DNA of 50,000 nt. Origin: Neocallimastix lanati (nom. inval.). Lineage: Eukaryota > Neocallimastigomycota > Neocallimastigomycetes > Neocallimastigales > Neocallimastigaceae. The notes under the pieces were generated by a model. It ran no database searches, was not told the DNA's origin, and was given only the letters and a program-made list of their open reading frames with translations. The DNA lies in the NCBI GenBank assembly GCA_016946835.1, contig JACVTC010000093.1:52501-102500 (forward strand). The letters are read 5' to 3'. Both the position numbers and the translations under genes were made by a program. Every line of letters begins with the position of its first letter. Positions within the stretch are counted from its first letter, which is position 1. Positions 10,262 through 20,156 of the stretch are shown here, one piece after another.

Positions 10262-11312
10262 TTTGTTTTTAACTAAAAATTTCTTGTTTTAAATTAACGA
10301 GGTGACTAAATACGAATAAATTTGGAAATCCAACTTTAAAAATATAAGTAGTTTAATATCGAATCAATTTTAAAACAATATATTTTAGTAACTTTTGAAA
10401 ATAATAATTTTATTTGCTTTATTTAGAATATAAATTCGAAATCCTTATAGACAACTTAGTAGAAATTATAAAGCTCGAGGTTCTTTTCGACCACTTTAAA
10501 GAAAATTTTTCAAGCTCGAAATCTTTATCGACCGCTTGAATTTTATTATTTAGTATTCTTGTAGTGTTAATTTTAAAGATTAAGAAGTATGGTTTAATTT
10601 ATTATTTTCTCTTTTCACAAAAATTTATTTTCTTTACAAACGATAAATATTGTTATAGCTAATAAAATTATTAATTAATTATTATTATTAAATACAAAAA
10701 AAATCTTTATTGTCGTACAATCTGATAGTACACACTGAGTTTACCTAATGGTGTCATGCCACACGGGTGCCACGATTACTATATTCAATGTAAAATATAG
10801 CAGTTCAGAGCCCACTAGCCCAATTACTATGTAGGGTAAACTTAATCCGATAACCTATGTACGGAATAAGAAAATTTTAAAAGTATTCAATAATATTTTT
10901 ATTAACTAATAAAATTAGCTATAAGCACAATATTTTAAAAGTAAATTAAGATTCTTTTACAGTAATTATAAAATAAATAAAGTATCAGTAATAAAAAAAA
11001 AAAATTTAGTGTCAAAGTTATCCAAAGTCTGATACTTTATATAATATAGTGTCTTATAACTAGCACGAAGAAAAGAAAAAAAAAAAAAAAAAAAAAAAAC
11101 AATCTTACGCCTTCGGTGACGAAAGCTCCTTATTCGCCAGTGCTTCGATTGTACCCGTACCTTTCGAGTTGTTGGATTTGGAAGGGCAGTTAAGCAATTT
11201 TTACCGGGTCGATGATACGGCTTTCTGTCCACCTTCGTCAACAACCAAATTTATCTCTAAATTAACTACTATTCAATAACCTACTATGAATAGTGTTGTA
11301 ACGAATCCTAAA
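10262..11312 (-). other. Element B1 leader region with conserved structured block
   Basis: Noncoding in appearance. 10709-10865 is closely similar to 17180-17350 in the B2 leader (blocks ATCTGATAGTACACACTG, GGTGTCATGCCAC, TAGCCCAATTACTATGTAG). A 7-bp hairpin at 10779-10800 shows a compensatory change against B2 17264-17285. A second, GC-richer block at 11101-11235 contains, in element sense, GCGAATAAGGAGC...CACCGAAGGC (11137-11109), also found in the leader of element C at 18675-18704. I could not find the B1 5' LTR or primer site. B2 begins at 11313. Confidence 0.6.
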
Positions 11313-12087
11313 TGGTATGGTTCATATAGTTTTAGGAATATAATAATAATTAACACAAATAATAAAATTACAAAAAAAATAATTTGTTTTAAAATCAATA
11401 TTTATTTATTTAAATTTATAAAAGAAAAATAATAATATAATTATTTATTTAATAAAAAGAAAGTTATTGATTATATTTTATTTCACTAAAAATTACATGT
11501 ATTTATATTTTTTTATCAAATTAAAATTTGTAAAGCCTAACTATTTTTTTTAATAAACTAATTACTAATTATTTTTATAAATAAAACATTTAAATTGAAA
11601 TTGAATTATTATTTTAGTTAATAATATTATTGTTATAAATAGTAGTTATTTATTATTGAATTATTAATTATTTAATAATAGTTTAATACTAATATATATA
11701 AAATAAAAATAAAGAGATTATACAGAATATTTTACTGTGGTTTAGTTAAATTTAGTAATTAAAAATAAATTTAAATTGATAACGAAAATTTTAATAACTA
11801 ATTAAATAGATTTGATTATTTTCAATATAACATATTACAAAAGAAATATAATATTAATATATTAAGTGGCAAGGACAATATTCTTGGCTAAAGATTTTTA
11901 ATACATTATAATGGAATCGGATCGATAATTCAAAAAGGAATTATAAGTTAATTGGTGATTTATTAACTTAAGATTTCTATTTAGTAATATTTGAAGAATA
12001 TTGGAAAGTTCCAATTATATAGAATAGAATAATCTATAAGGTTAGAATAATTTATATTATTCTAGCACAATTAGTATTATTTGTTCA
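11313..12087 (-). repeat. 3' LTR of element B2 (inner boundary approximate)
   Basis: Starts TGGTATGG on the plus strand, so the element-sense end is CCATACCA. Its first 130 bases recur at 17539-17668. The rest is AT-rich. The U3 start is uncertain: a TTGTTCA around 12087 would give a TG start, but no clear polypurine tract confirms it. Confidence 0.6.
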
Positions 12088-12120
12088 TTCTGTATTAAGA
12101 TGCCTCTGCTAAGACTCAAG

Positions 12121-14796
12121 CTAGGTAGAAGCTGAGTTAAACTTGACAATATTTTTCAAATGAACATTACGATTCATTTGTATATTAGTAGCAGGATCGG
12201 CTAAAGTGACTGTATTGAATTGTTTCTTTACCACTTTCATAGGTCCAACAAAATAAGGTTCTAATTTAGTTCTATTAAAGTTTCTTACTAGTACTAAATC
12301 ACCTGGTTTTATTCTTTTAGCTTGATTCATACTGGTCTTTTCTTCTCTCCTAGTAGCCCAATACTTTGAAGCATTTTTGATATTAGATGCGGCCTCCATT
12401 ACCCATTGGTAGTGTGATACAAATTTTTCCAGTAGAATTTCGTCAGAAGACTTATTTATACCCTTAGTTGGTCTGGCAGCAATGTCAAAAGGTTGTTGGT
12501 CCTCCCTTCCATAAACTAATTCAAAACTTGAATGGTTGGTGATTGAGTTTTTAGTAGTTCTTAAAGCCCAAAGTGCAGATGGTAAAATTTCATCCCACTC
12601 TTTGTGTTGTTGTCCTAGTAATCGTAATAATTTTCCAACTTCTTTATTACGATTCTCAACTAAACCATTGCTTTCAGGATGATATGGAGTGATAAATTTA
12701 ACATATACATCATATAAATCAAGGAAGATTTTTGTCATATCTGATGTAAATTGTGTTCCATTATTAGTAGTGATAATTTGAGGTACACCGTGTCGAGCAA
12801 ATACATTAATTAAAAATTTTATCACATCCTGAGAAGTAACATTTTCGATGGGCTCTGCCTCAACCCATTTAGTAAAATAATCAACCACAACGATTATATA
12901 TTGATTATTATTTCTGGTTTTACTTAGAGGTCCTATAATGTCCAATCCTAAGTGTGTAAATGGTCCTTCCACTTCAGTTGGTTTATCTTCCGTTGGTTCA
13001 GGGTATGGTTGAGATTTATTTAATTGACATTTTTCACATTTACCTATAATTCGCTTAATGTCATTAACCATATTGTTCCAATAGTAGCTCTTTTTCAAAC
13101 GTTGATATGTCTTGTAATAGCCTTCGTGTCCTATACTGTGCGCTTGAAAAATTAATTGAAGTTTTTCTTTTGTATCTGTAACTAATTTTCTATAATTATT
13201 GCCATCAACAAAGTAGTCCACACCATCAATTGTCGTAAATTTTTCTTCAATAAATTCCTTTATGGTTCTTGAAAGCAGGTTTTCATCTTGTTCTTTGATA
13301 ATTTGTGTTGTTAAGATAACTTTTTCTTTTTCATTTTTCATTCTTGATAAAGCGTCTGCAACATCATTATTCTTCCCAGCTTCGTATCGTAAATCAATTC
13401 CTAACATACTGACAGTCAAACACCATCTTGTATGGCGAGAGTTTTGTGGTTCCTTATTTTTAAGTAATCCGATTAAGGGTCTATGATCTGTATATACTAT
13501 AGTTTGCTTAGGATTTTCCATAATATAAGATTTTAATTTATTAATACAGTAAATTAGAGCGGCACCTTCTAGATCCGTAATTCCATAATTCTTTTCCGAT
13601 TTAGATAAACTTCTACTAATATAATGAACCGGATGTTCCTTTCCAGTTTCATCATCCTTTTGTAAAAGCACACCGCCTATTCCATCATAGGAAGCATCTG
13701 TTCTTATAATAAATTCTCTATCAAATTTAGGAAATCTTAATATTGGGGCATTGATTAATCTTTCCTTAAGAATTTTAAAACTTTCTTCTTGTTCCTTTTT
13801 CCATTCAAACTTAACACCTTTTCTTAATAGAGTGCATAGAGATGCAGTAACTTTTGCAAAGTCCTTAATGAAATTTCTATAATATCCAATGGCTCCTAAA
13901 AATGATCGAAGTTCATGAATGTTAGAGGGAGCCTTCCATTCTTTAATAGCTTCAACTTTGTTTTCCAATGGACTTAAACCTTCTGAGGATACTTTATGTC
14001 CCAGTACTTCTACTTCAGTTTGCATGAAAGAACATTTTTCGATATTGATTTTTAATTTATGTTCCTTGAATATTTCTAAGACTTGTTTAAGATGTTCTAG
14101 ATGTTCTTCTTCAGTTCTTGAGTAGATTAAAATATCATCGATAAAGTTATAGACGCATTTTCCTATTAAGGGGAATAGTATACGGTTCATTTCTCTTTGG
14201 AATGTAGCTGGAGCACCTGTTAAACCGAAGGGCATTACCTTGAATTGGTAATTTCCGAACTTAGTTGTAAAGGTAGTGATTTCAACACTATCATCATCCA
14301 TTAATATTTGATGATAACCGGAATAAAGATCTAATGTTGAAAAGATTTTTGCTCCATCTAAGCTATCAAAAATTTCCTCAATATTTGGTAAAGAATAAGA
14401 ATCCTTCCTAGTTGCTTCATTTACTTTCCTATAGTCAATACACAGGCGCCATTTACCGTTCTTTTTAGGCACAAGTACTACTGGTGATGACCATTCTGAA
14501 CATGAAGGTTCAATTAATCGTTTATATATGAGTTTGGTTAATTCTTCTTTTAAGATATCTGTTTTTAATTTACTAAGTCGATAAAATTTTTGTTTAATAG
14601 GTTTAACTCCTTCCTTAAGAATAATTTTGTGTGGTAATAAATCTGAAGGTGTTAATTCTTCAGAAGAAGTTGTAATTATATCAATATATTCTTCAAGTAA
14701 TTTAGTAATAGCTTCTCTATAATTTGAATTAATTGTACTTTGAAAAACTGTGTCATATATATATTTTATGGGTGGTAATCCTTCAATCGTTTTCAA
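12121..14796 (-). pseudogene. pol: Element B2 Pol: RT, RNase H, integrase (defective)
   Basis: An 891-codon open segment following an in-frame TAA at 14799-14797; it begins with TTG, so it is not an independent gene. RT has VPKKNGKWRLCIDYR and FIDD at 218-221. RNase H has D367, E410 and D437. Integrase has an HHCC finger (H553, H557, C587, C590), then D619, N678 and E714. The middle catalytic Asp of the D,D35E triad is Asn (codon 12765-12763, TTNNGTQF where TDNG is usual), so strand transfer should be abolished. A GP motif (FVGPMKVV) and short tail follow; no chromodomain. Confidence 0.88.
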
Positions 14797-15099
14797 TTAT
14801 TGCTTAGCTTCTTGGTGATTCAATGCTTTGATTACACATAATAATTTTTCTTCGTCATCATATTCATTATTAATAGGTGCAATTTCTTCAATTAAACCTT
14901 GATCATTAAATCGACAAAGACTATATCTAATTGGATGTATAAATAACTGGTTATCAATTTGAGTTTTGAGGTTGATTAATATATCATAGAATGGATCCTC
15001 CTTGTCTATAATTCTACACGTAGCAAGTAGTTCTAGTTCATTAATTTTTACGGGAACTTTGATTAACACATCTTCTGAGTAATCATCATTCATCGTTGC
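14797..15099 (-). pseudogene. Element B2: C-terminal half of protease
   Basis: Same frame as the upstream 15100-16105 segment and the downstream Pol, bounded by TAA at 15102-15100 and TAA at 14799-14797. Contains VPVKINELELLATC, then IIDKEDPFYDILINLKTQID, where YDILINL takes the place of the retropepsin ILG motif. Both stops could arise from CAA or another codon by one change. Read as part of a once-continuous PR-Pol polyprotein. Confidence 0.78.
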
Positions 15100-16105
15100 T
15101 TAACGTATTCGTCCTGCACTAACTCCTATAGGTTCGTACTGATAAGGTAATTTATCTAAAAATTGCTTTGTGATAATACTTAAGTTGCTACATGAATCTA
15201 TTAAAGCCTTACCATGAACTCCATCTACTATTACATCAACCATAGCAATATCATCTTCTTGTGGTTCATGATGTTTACTTTTATATGTATGATCTATATT
15301 GTTCGTTATTATTGTAGTAGCACACATATTATCCACTGCACCTGAAATTTTAGTATTATTCTTTTCTAATTTAAGTCCTTGGGATACTTGAGACCGTATC
15401 TTTGGAGCAACGTCCAATAATTGTCCAAATGTAATATTGCAATTACTGGAGTTTAAATCTTTTATCACGTCATAACTATCACAATCAGTTTGCATTTGTA
15501 TTCTTCTTGGAATTCTAGTTGGCATAATTTCAGTTGACTTTTCTGATGATTTTTCTTGAATTAATTTATTTAAAGTTTGTTTAGAATTATTTCCTTCCTG
15601 AGAGGTTTCTTCATTAATAATATTAACATTATTATTTTTATTATTTTCCACAGAAGTACTAGTACTAGCTCTTTCCTTATCTCTTAGCTCTTTCTCAATC
15701 CTCTTTTCTTTCTCTATTCTGGGTTGAGCCATAATCGAAGGATGTAATTGAGTTGTTGGCTTTTTGACTGGTCGCGATGTTCCCCTTAATTGATTTCCTT
15801 TTTGTTTTCGTAAACCTGGAGTAACTATTGGCTTAGGATCATCTCTTAGACTACGGTGAACCCTCTTTCCTCTTTGGTCACTAGTCTCTTCATCTTTAGG
15901 ATTTGCCTTTCTCTTTATAACGTTTACTAAGTAATCCAATTCTTTGGAACCATCCGACTCATCATCAAAATCTTCGTAATAATCCGTAGTAGTACCTTCT
16001 TGGAAATCAGCAGTTTCTTCATAATCATCATCTTCTTTTAAGTCAATTGTTTTGGGACGATGGCAGACTGAAGCAATTTTTTTGACGATGGGAGTGCTTC
16101 TAATC
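15100..16105 (-). pseudogene. Element B2: post-Gag spacer and N-terminal protease
   Basis: The frame is open from about 16105 (KGIRSTPIVKK) through Met at 15939 to the TAA at 15102-15100. An acidic spacer (DLKEDDDYEE, DYYEDFDDESD) is followed by a basic, low-complexity linker and a TFGQLLD-x-APKI block. The active site, ALIDSCSNLSII, is near residue 248 of the 15939 ORF. The third active-site position is Cys instead of the usual Gly of D-[ST]-G; B1 has Tyr there. The frame is -1 relative to Gag and entered through the heptamer at 16116-16122. Confidence 0.8.
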
Positions 16106-16109
16106 CCTT

Positions 16110-17027
16110 TTAGTGGTTTAAATGATTTTCATAAAATTTCTTGCGGTTATTTTCCAATATAGAATTTAATTTAGGACAGTTTCGTTTGGTATGTCCTTCA
16201 TTGCTACAAAACCAGCAAGTACTAATTTTCATTTCTTTCATCTTGTTAGTGAGATTTTCTATAGATACATTTTTGTGGGTTTTTGGTTTGTTAAAATCAT
16301 TTGAAATGTTCTTATTAAAATTACTTTTAGAGTTAAGGAGATTGTAACGAGTCTTATCATAATATTCAGTACTATTTTTAATAGATAAACGATCAACTTT
16401 TTCAGCTATAGCGAATGCTTTAGTAATAGAAATATTGTCTTTAAGCATAACCTTTCTCCATGCGTCAGGATTATTGGTTAAGGAATCTGCATAATCTAAA
16501 ACACTAATTTTTCTTCTTCTCTTTTTATCCAATTTATGGTACAAAGATCTATAACGGACATTAAAATCTTTAACTTTCTCGTTCTTCTTTATTTTCATGG
16601 AACGTAATTCTCGTAACAAGTTGGTTTGATCTTCTTTAAGTCCATAGAAAGTCTTCAGATGATTTATGATTTCATCAAGGCTTGGGTAGGTGTTAGTAGA
16701 TTCACTTTCTTCATCATCTTCTCCTTCACTATCGCTATCGAAATCAGAATCTTCATCTTCAGTAAGGTCATTTCCATCTTCTAGTTCTTGGATAATTTCT
16801 CTTGGTTTTCCAGAAGCCGTTAATATACAAGCAGTAAAAATAGTTTCAGGATCCTTGATATGTTGGTTTTTTATCCATGCCTTTAATTCATTTGCCCAGG
16901 AGTTGATGTCAAGGTTTTGTTTAGTAAGCTTCTCAAAATCTTTTAATTCTTTCTTTAATTCTCTGAAGCTAAGCTTACTTTCTGGAGTACTCTCTGTTGG
17001 AGTACTGGAAGTACTGGATGTTTTCAT
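16110..17027 (-). CDS. gag: Element B2 Gag (capsid-nucleocapsid)
   Basis: 305 aa, intact. N-terminal capsid-like region LSFRELKKELKDFEKL, NINSWANELKAWIK-like, a Ser/Asp/Glu acidic run near 80-100, KEDQTNLLRELRSMK and VRYRSLYHKLDKKRRRK. One CCHC zinc knuckle CWFCSNEGHTKRNC lies at 271-284. The last codons carry a U UUA AAC slip site one codon before the stop. It packages the element RNA. It is paralogous to the B1 Gag at 9443-10261, which has lost the knuckle. No defect seen. Confidence 0.88.
   Translation of the reverse strand: MKTSSTSSTPTESTPESKLSFRELKKELKDFEKLTKQNLDINSWANELKAWIKNQHIKDPETIFTACILTASGKPREIIQELEDGNDLTEDEDSDFDSDSEGEDDEESESTNTYPSLDEIINHLKTFYGLKEDQTNLLRELRSMKIKKNEKVKDFNVRYRSLYHKLDKKRRRKISVLDYADSLTNNPDAWRKVMLKDNISITKAFAIAEKVDRLSIKNSTEYYDKTRYNLLNSKSNFNKNISNDFNKPKTHKNVSIENLTNKMKEMKISTCWFCSNEGHTKRNCPKLNSILENNRKKFYENHLNH
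16116..16122 (-). promoter_or_regulatory. -1 ribosomal frameshift heptamer T TTA AAC at Gag end
   Basis: Element-sense codons read CAT TTA AAC CAC TAA, so the X XXY YYZ heptamer T TTA AAC lies in the Gag frame one codon before the stop. Slipping -1 enters the PR-Pol frame at PLKGIRS, which is open through 15102. UUUAAAC is among the most efficient known -1 slip sites. The downstream stimulator was not folded. Confidence 0.78.
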
Positions 17028-17511
17028 AAAATAAAATTTATTGTATCTATAGAATGATAAACCTCGTAATGTATAGATTGTTATAAAAAGTAAAAATAAA
17101 AAAAATTAAAAAAAAATTAAATCTTTTAACTAATACAATTATTAATTATTTATTATTATTAATCACTTATTAAATTATAATAATCGTGCAATCTGATAGT
17201 ACACACTGTCTGACGTGCAGCTTACCTCTTGAAAGGTGTCATGCCACGCGTGTGCCACGGTTACTATTTTCAATATAAAAAATAGCAGTCCAGAGCCTAC
17301 TAGCCCAATTACTATGTAGGATAAACTTAACCCGGAAATCTATGCACGAATATTAGTTTAATTTAATATTAATTAATATTTTTAACAATTAATAATAATT
17401 AGTTAAAAATATAAAAATTGTTTTTTTTTTTAAAAAAAATTATTTGTTTTATTAGAAAAATTATTTATTAATATTATAATTTTATCCCCAATGTATTAAT
17501 TTATTATTATA
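17028..17511 (-). other. Element B2 RNA leader with conserved hairpin block
   Basis: Between PBS and Gag. 17180-17350 is conserved with B1 10709-10865 although flanks are unalignable. Hairpin CTATTTT (17264-17270) / AAAATAG (17279-17285) has loop CAATATAA. Candidate packaging or translational element. Confidence 0.65.
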
Positions 17512-17530
17512 TTCCCCGATATCTCCACCA
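17512..17530 (-). promoter_or_regulatory. tRNA-type primer binding site of element B2
   Basis: In element sense TGGTGGAGATATCGGGGAA; the opposite strand ends in CTCCACCA, like an acceptor stem plus CCA. It lies 8 nt from the LTR end at 17539. The same site with one change occurs at 34916-34934 (element E). Which tRNA it matches was not determined. Confidence 0.72.
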
Positions 17531-17538
17531 ATTTTTCA

Positions 17539-17668
17539 TGGTATGGTTCATATAGTTTTAGGAATATAATAATAATTAACACAAATAATAAAATTACAAA
17601 AAAAATAATTTGTTTTAAAATCAATATTTATTTATTTAAATTTATAAAAGAAAAATAATAATATAATT
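17539..17668 (-). repeat. Truncated 5' LTR of element B2
   Basis: 130 bp identical to 11313-11442, then an abrupt switch to C-family LTR sequence. The promoter half of the LTR is gone. Confidence 0.8.
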
Positions 17669-18006
17669 TAACTTTATTTTCATAAAAAAATATAAATAAG
17701 GCTCTTGAGTTCTCTTTGAGAAATCAAGAGTTATTATTATAAAAAACATAGTTATAATAGTAACAATATTATATTTTTAACTTTAATAAATTAATAAAAA
17801 TATTTTATTCAAAAACATATTTTTAAAATCAATTTATACAAACAATTCTTCTCTTACTTTTTGTGTTATTATTATAATTAATTTTATAATAAACTCTACT
17901 CTAAAGGTAAAAATTTATTTTATTTTATTTTCTCAACTTAATGAATTAGTCGTTAAGTTGTAGTTAATAATTCTATTTTGAGTTAGTTCTTAATAGAATT
18001 ATTACA
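17669..18006 (+). repeat. Truncated 5' LTR of element C with TATA and self-primer
   Basis: Matches 23848-24137 plus 29049-29091. TATAAATAAG is at 17691-17700. AAGAGTTATTAT at 17726-17737, 35 nt downstream, is the exact complement of the 12 nt following the LTR. Inverted repeat CTCTTGA...TCAAGAG surrounds the predicted start. About 530 bp of U3 present in the 3' LTR are missing. Confidence 0.82.
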
Positions 18007-19260
18007 ATAATAACTCTTCTTAGATTAGTTTAGGGTTAGATAAAATGTGAAAAATTTTTAGAATAGTGTAACATTGGAAATTTTATTAGTGAATTAGTCT
18101 ATTGAAATTATATATATAAGAATACAATAATAATATATAGCTAGAGTGGCGCAAAAAAAAATTTTTTTTATTAGCAATTTTGATTGAAAAAAAAAAAAAA
18201 AAATTTTTTTTAATAGTTAATAATAGAATAATAAATTAATATTCTAGAATAGTTTTAGATTATAATAATTTAAGTTAATTAAAATAATTTTTGAATAAAT
18301 ATAATTATATATTATAGATTAGAATTATTTTAATAATTTAGAATTAATAGTATAGAATAATAATAATTTTAGATAATATAATTAAGAATAGAAATAATAA
18401 TTTAAAATAATTAAAAAAAAAAAATAAAATAATAACTATAATAATAATAAATAAATAAAGAAATAAATAAAAACATTAAAAAATAAATAAAAAATAACAA
18501 ACTGAGAAGGTAATAATACCTTCATATATAGAGTTAGCCATCTAATTGGGGATGGTGAGTACATTTTTAGGTAGTAATAAAGGAAAGGTCTCCTTTTCCT
18601 ATACCGTAGCGGTTTGTACTGTACGGAAATGCAGTATTTCACGTGAAAGTATAGGTTATCCGAATGTAGCTCTAGCGAATAAGGAACTCTTGGTCACCGA
18701 AGGCCTCGAGGTTCTTCAATATTATGTATTGAAGTAAAATTATATAGTTTTAATTTTAATTATGGGTTTTAACAGTTTGTTTATCCCAAACAAAATTGGT
18801 TAGAGCAGTTATGTTTTTTTTATGCTTGATTATATAAAACTGCTATGGAAAACATAAAATATTTTTTTTTTTTTTATGTTTTAATGAATCACTTTTGCCG
18901 GTTTTTGAATGTTGTAAAACATAAGAAAGTGATATTGAATTTTAATTAAAATAATACTAAATATTGTATTTATGCAGAAGTTTATAATAAAGGATGAGTT
19001 TATAATAATATTTTGTTAATCATTTTAATTTAATTTCCAAGTACGTAGTTGACCGTTACTGGCAGGCTGTAACATTAGACCTACACCTCAGCCCTTTGGT
19101 TGATAAACCAAATGAACGGTAACACGGGAAGGAAGAAATTAAAGTGTATTCTATAAAATATTTATTAATCAAAATCCTTATTATAATTCTTAATTTTGTG
19201 TAATAAGAATGTCCATTCTGTTAACTCTATCCTATTTTAATTTATACTAAAGGCACAAAA
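18007..19260 (+). other. Element C RNA leader
   Basis: Starts with ATAATAACTCTT (18007-18018), complementary to 17726-17737. Mostly A/T, with two GC-richer blocks. 18540-18730 contains the GCGAATAAGG...CACCGAAGGC motif (18675-18704) shared with the B1 leader. 19040-19130 includes a hairpin TTTGGTT-GATA-AACCAAA (19095-19112). A short ORF at 18546-18737 is not convincing as protein. Confidence 0.6.
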
Positions 19261-20156
19261 ATGGATTTCAATAGTAATAAACAAGCAATTTCCTCAAGTG
19301 AAGTTAATAATTCCTATCTCCATGATGAAAATGCATCCAAACTTATTACTGCAATTGCTGACTTCATTCCTGCTTTCTTTTCTCCTAATGGTGTCCTCCA
19401 AAAGGAAAATGAAAGCAATAAACTAAATATCTTAGAAATTTTAATTCAAAGTGAAGATTTCTTTAAGGAGCATCCAAATTCTTTTCAAAAGGATGAACTA
19501 AAAAGTTCTTTTGTTATTAATAAACTACTGGTACCGCCAGAAAATGGGGTCTTTCTCTTTTAACTGATGGTACTCTAAAGAACCTTGAATTTAGTAAGTT
19601 TAAGAAGCTCTTACTGGATAACTTTGATATTGGGAATGAAAGGAAGCAAAAATATGTCATCATGGAAAAGTTGTGGAAATTGAAACAACTTCAATTAGGA
19701 AATGATGCTGAATATACTATTGAATTTCGGAGATTGGCTGGACGTTTAGGATGGCCCGACGAAGTTTTAATAGATATCATCGGTAAGAGTCTACTTGACA
19801 AAGTCCGCGAAGAATTTGATAAACTCGAAAAGCCATCTACTCTTTTTGAAGCTACCAACATTATTATTGGAATTGATAAGAAGTGTTTTTTGGAAAGTCG
19901 CCTACGCCACAATCAAAAAAATAAATTTAATGGAAAAATGTCGTTTCATAGGAAGAGAAACGATTTATTAAAATCAGAAAAGAATTCTAAACATTCTCAT
20001 TTCAGAAAAAATAAGTCTAAAAACGACATACTTTCAGCAAATTACACCCCGAATATTAAAACAACAATCACAACTATCTTCTACCTTGATATTAATGGAA
20101 GAAATATTAAGGCAAATCTATTAATTGATTCGGGTTCTGCCAGAAGTTTTATTTGA
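19261..20156 (+). pseudogene. Element C Gag and start of protease
   Basis: The start Met opens MDFNSNKQ. The first frame (to 19563) stops where the paralogous reading ARKWGLSLLTDGTL continues in another frame; that frame runs on as KLWKLKQLQLG, EYTIEFRRLAGRLGWPDE, then a basic tail and the protease active site LIDSGSARSF (about 20122-20150) before another stop. No CCHC knuckle is visible; the Lys/Arg/His-rich tail may take its place. Two frame disruptions, near 19540 and 20150, are real on the DNA given. Confidence 0.78.

Larger units (their letters stand above)
11313..17668 (-). mobile_element. Element B2: Ty3/gypsy element, nearly complete but inactivated
   Basis: Minus-strand order: truncated 5' LTR (17539-17668), tRNA-type PBS (17512-17530), leader, Gag, PR, RT, RNase H, INT, 3' LTR. 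Bases 11312-11442 and 17538-17668 are identical over 131 bp and then diverge, defining the element-3' end of both LTRs. The right-hand LTR is cut off by the LTR of element C. No chromodomain. Flank CTAAA (11308-11312) is the probable TSD; its partner is lost with the truncated LTR. Confidence 0.82.

Noticed and set aside
10966-11244. 92-aa ORF upstream of B1 Gag
   Set aside because: Includes a long Phe/Lys run from a poly-A tract; the complex part is better explained as a conserved RNA leader block.
18546-18737. 63-aa ORF in the element C leader
   Set aside because: Shared leader motif lies across it and conservation with B1 is at RNA level with length differences that break the frame.
19691-19912. 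Minus-strand ORF opposite element C gag, and similar shadows opposite pol and CBM1 genes
   Set aside because: Antisense shadows of real coding frames with no independent motif.
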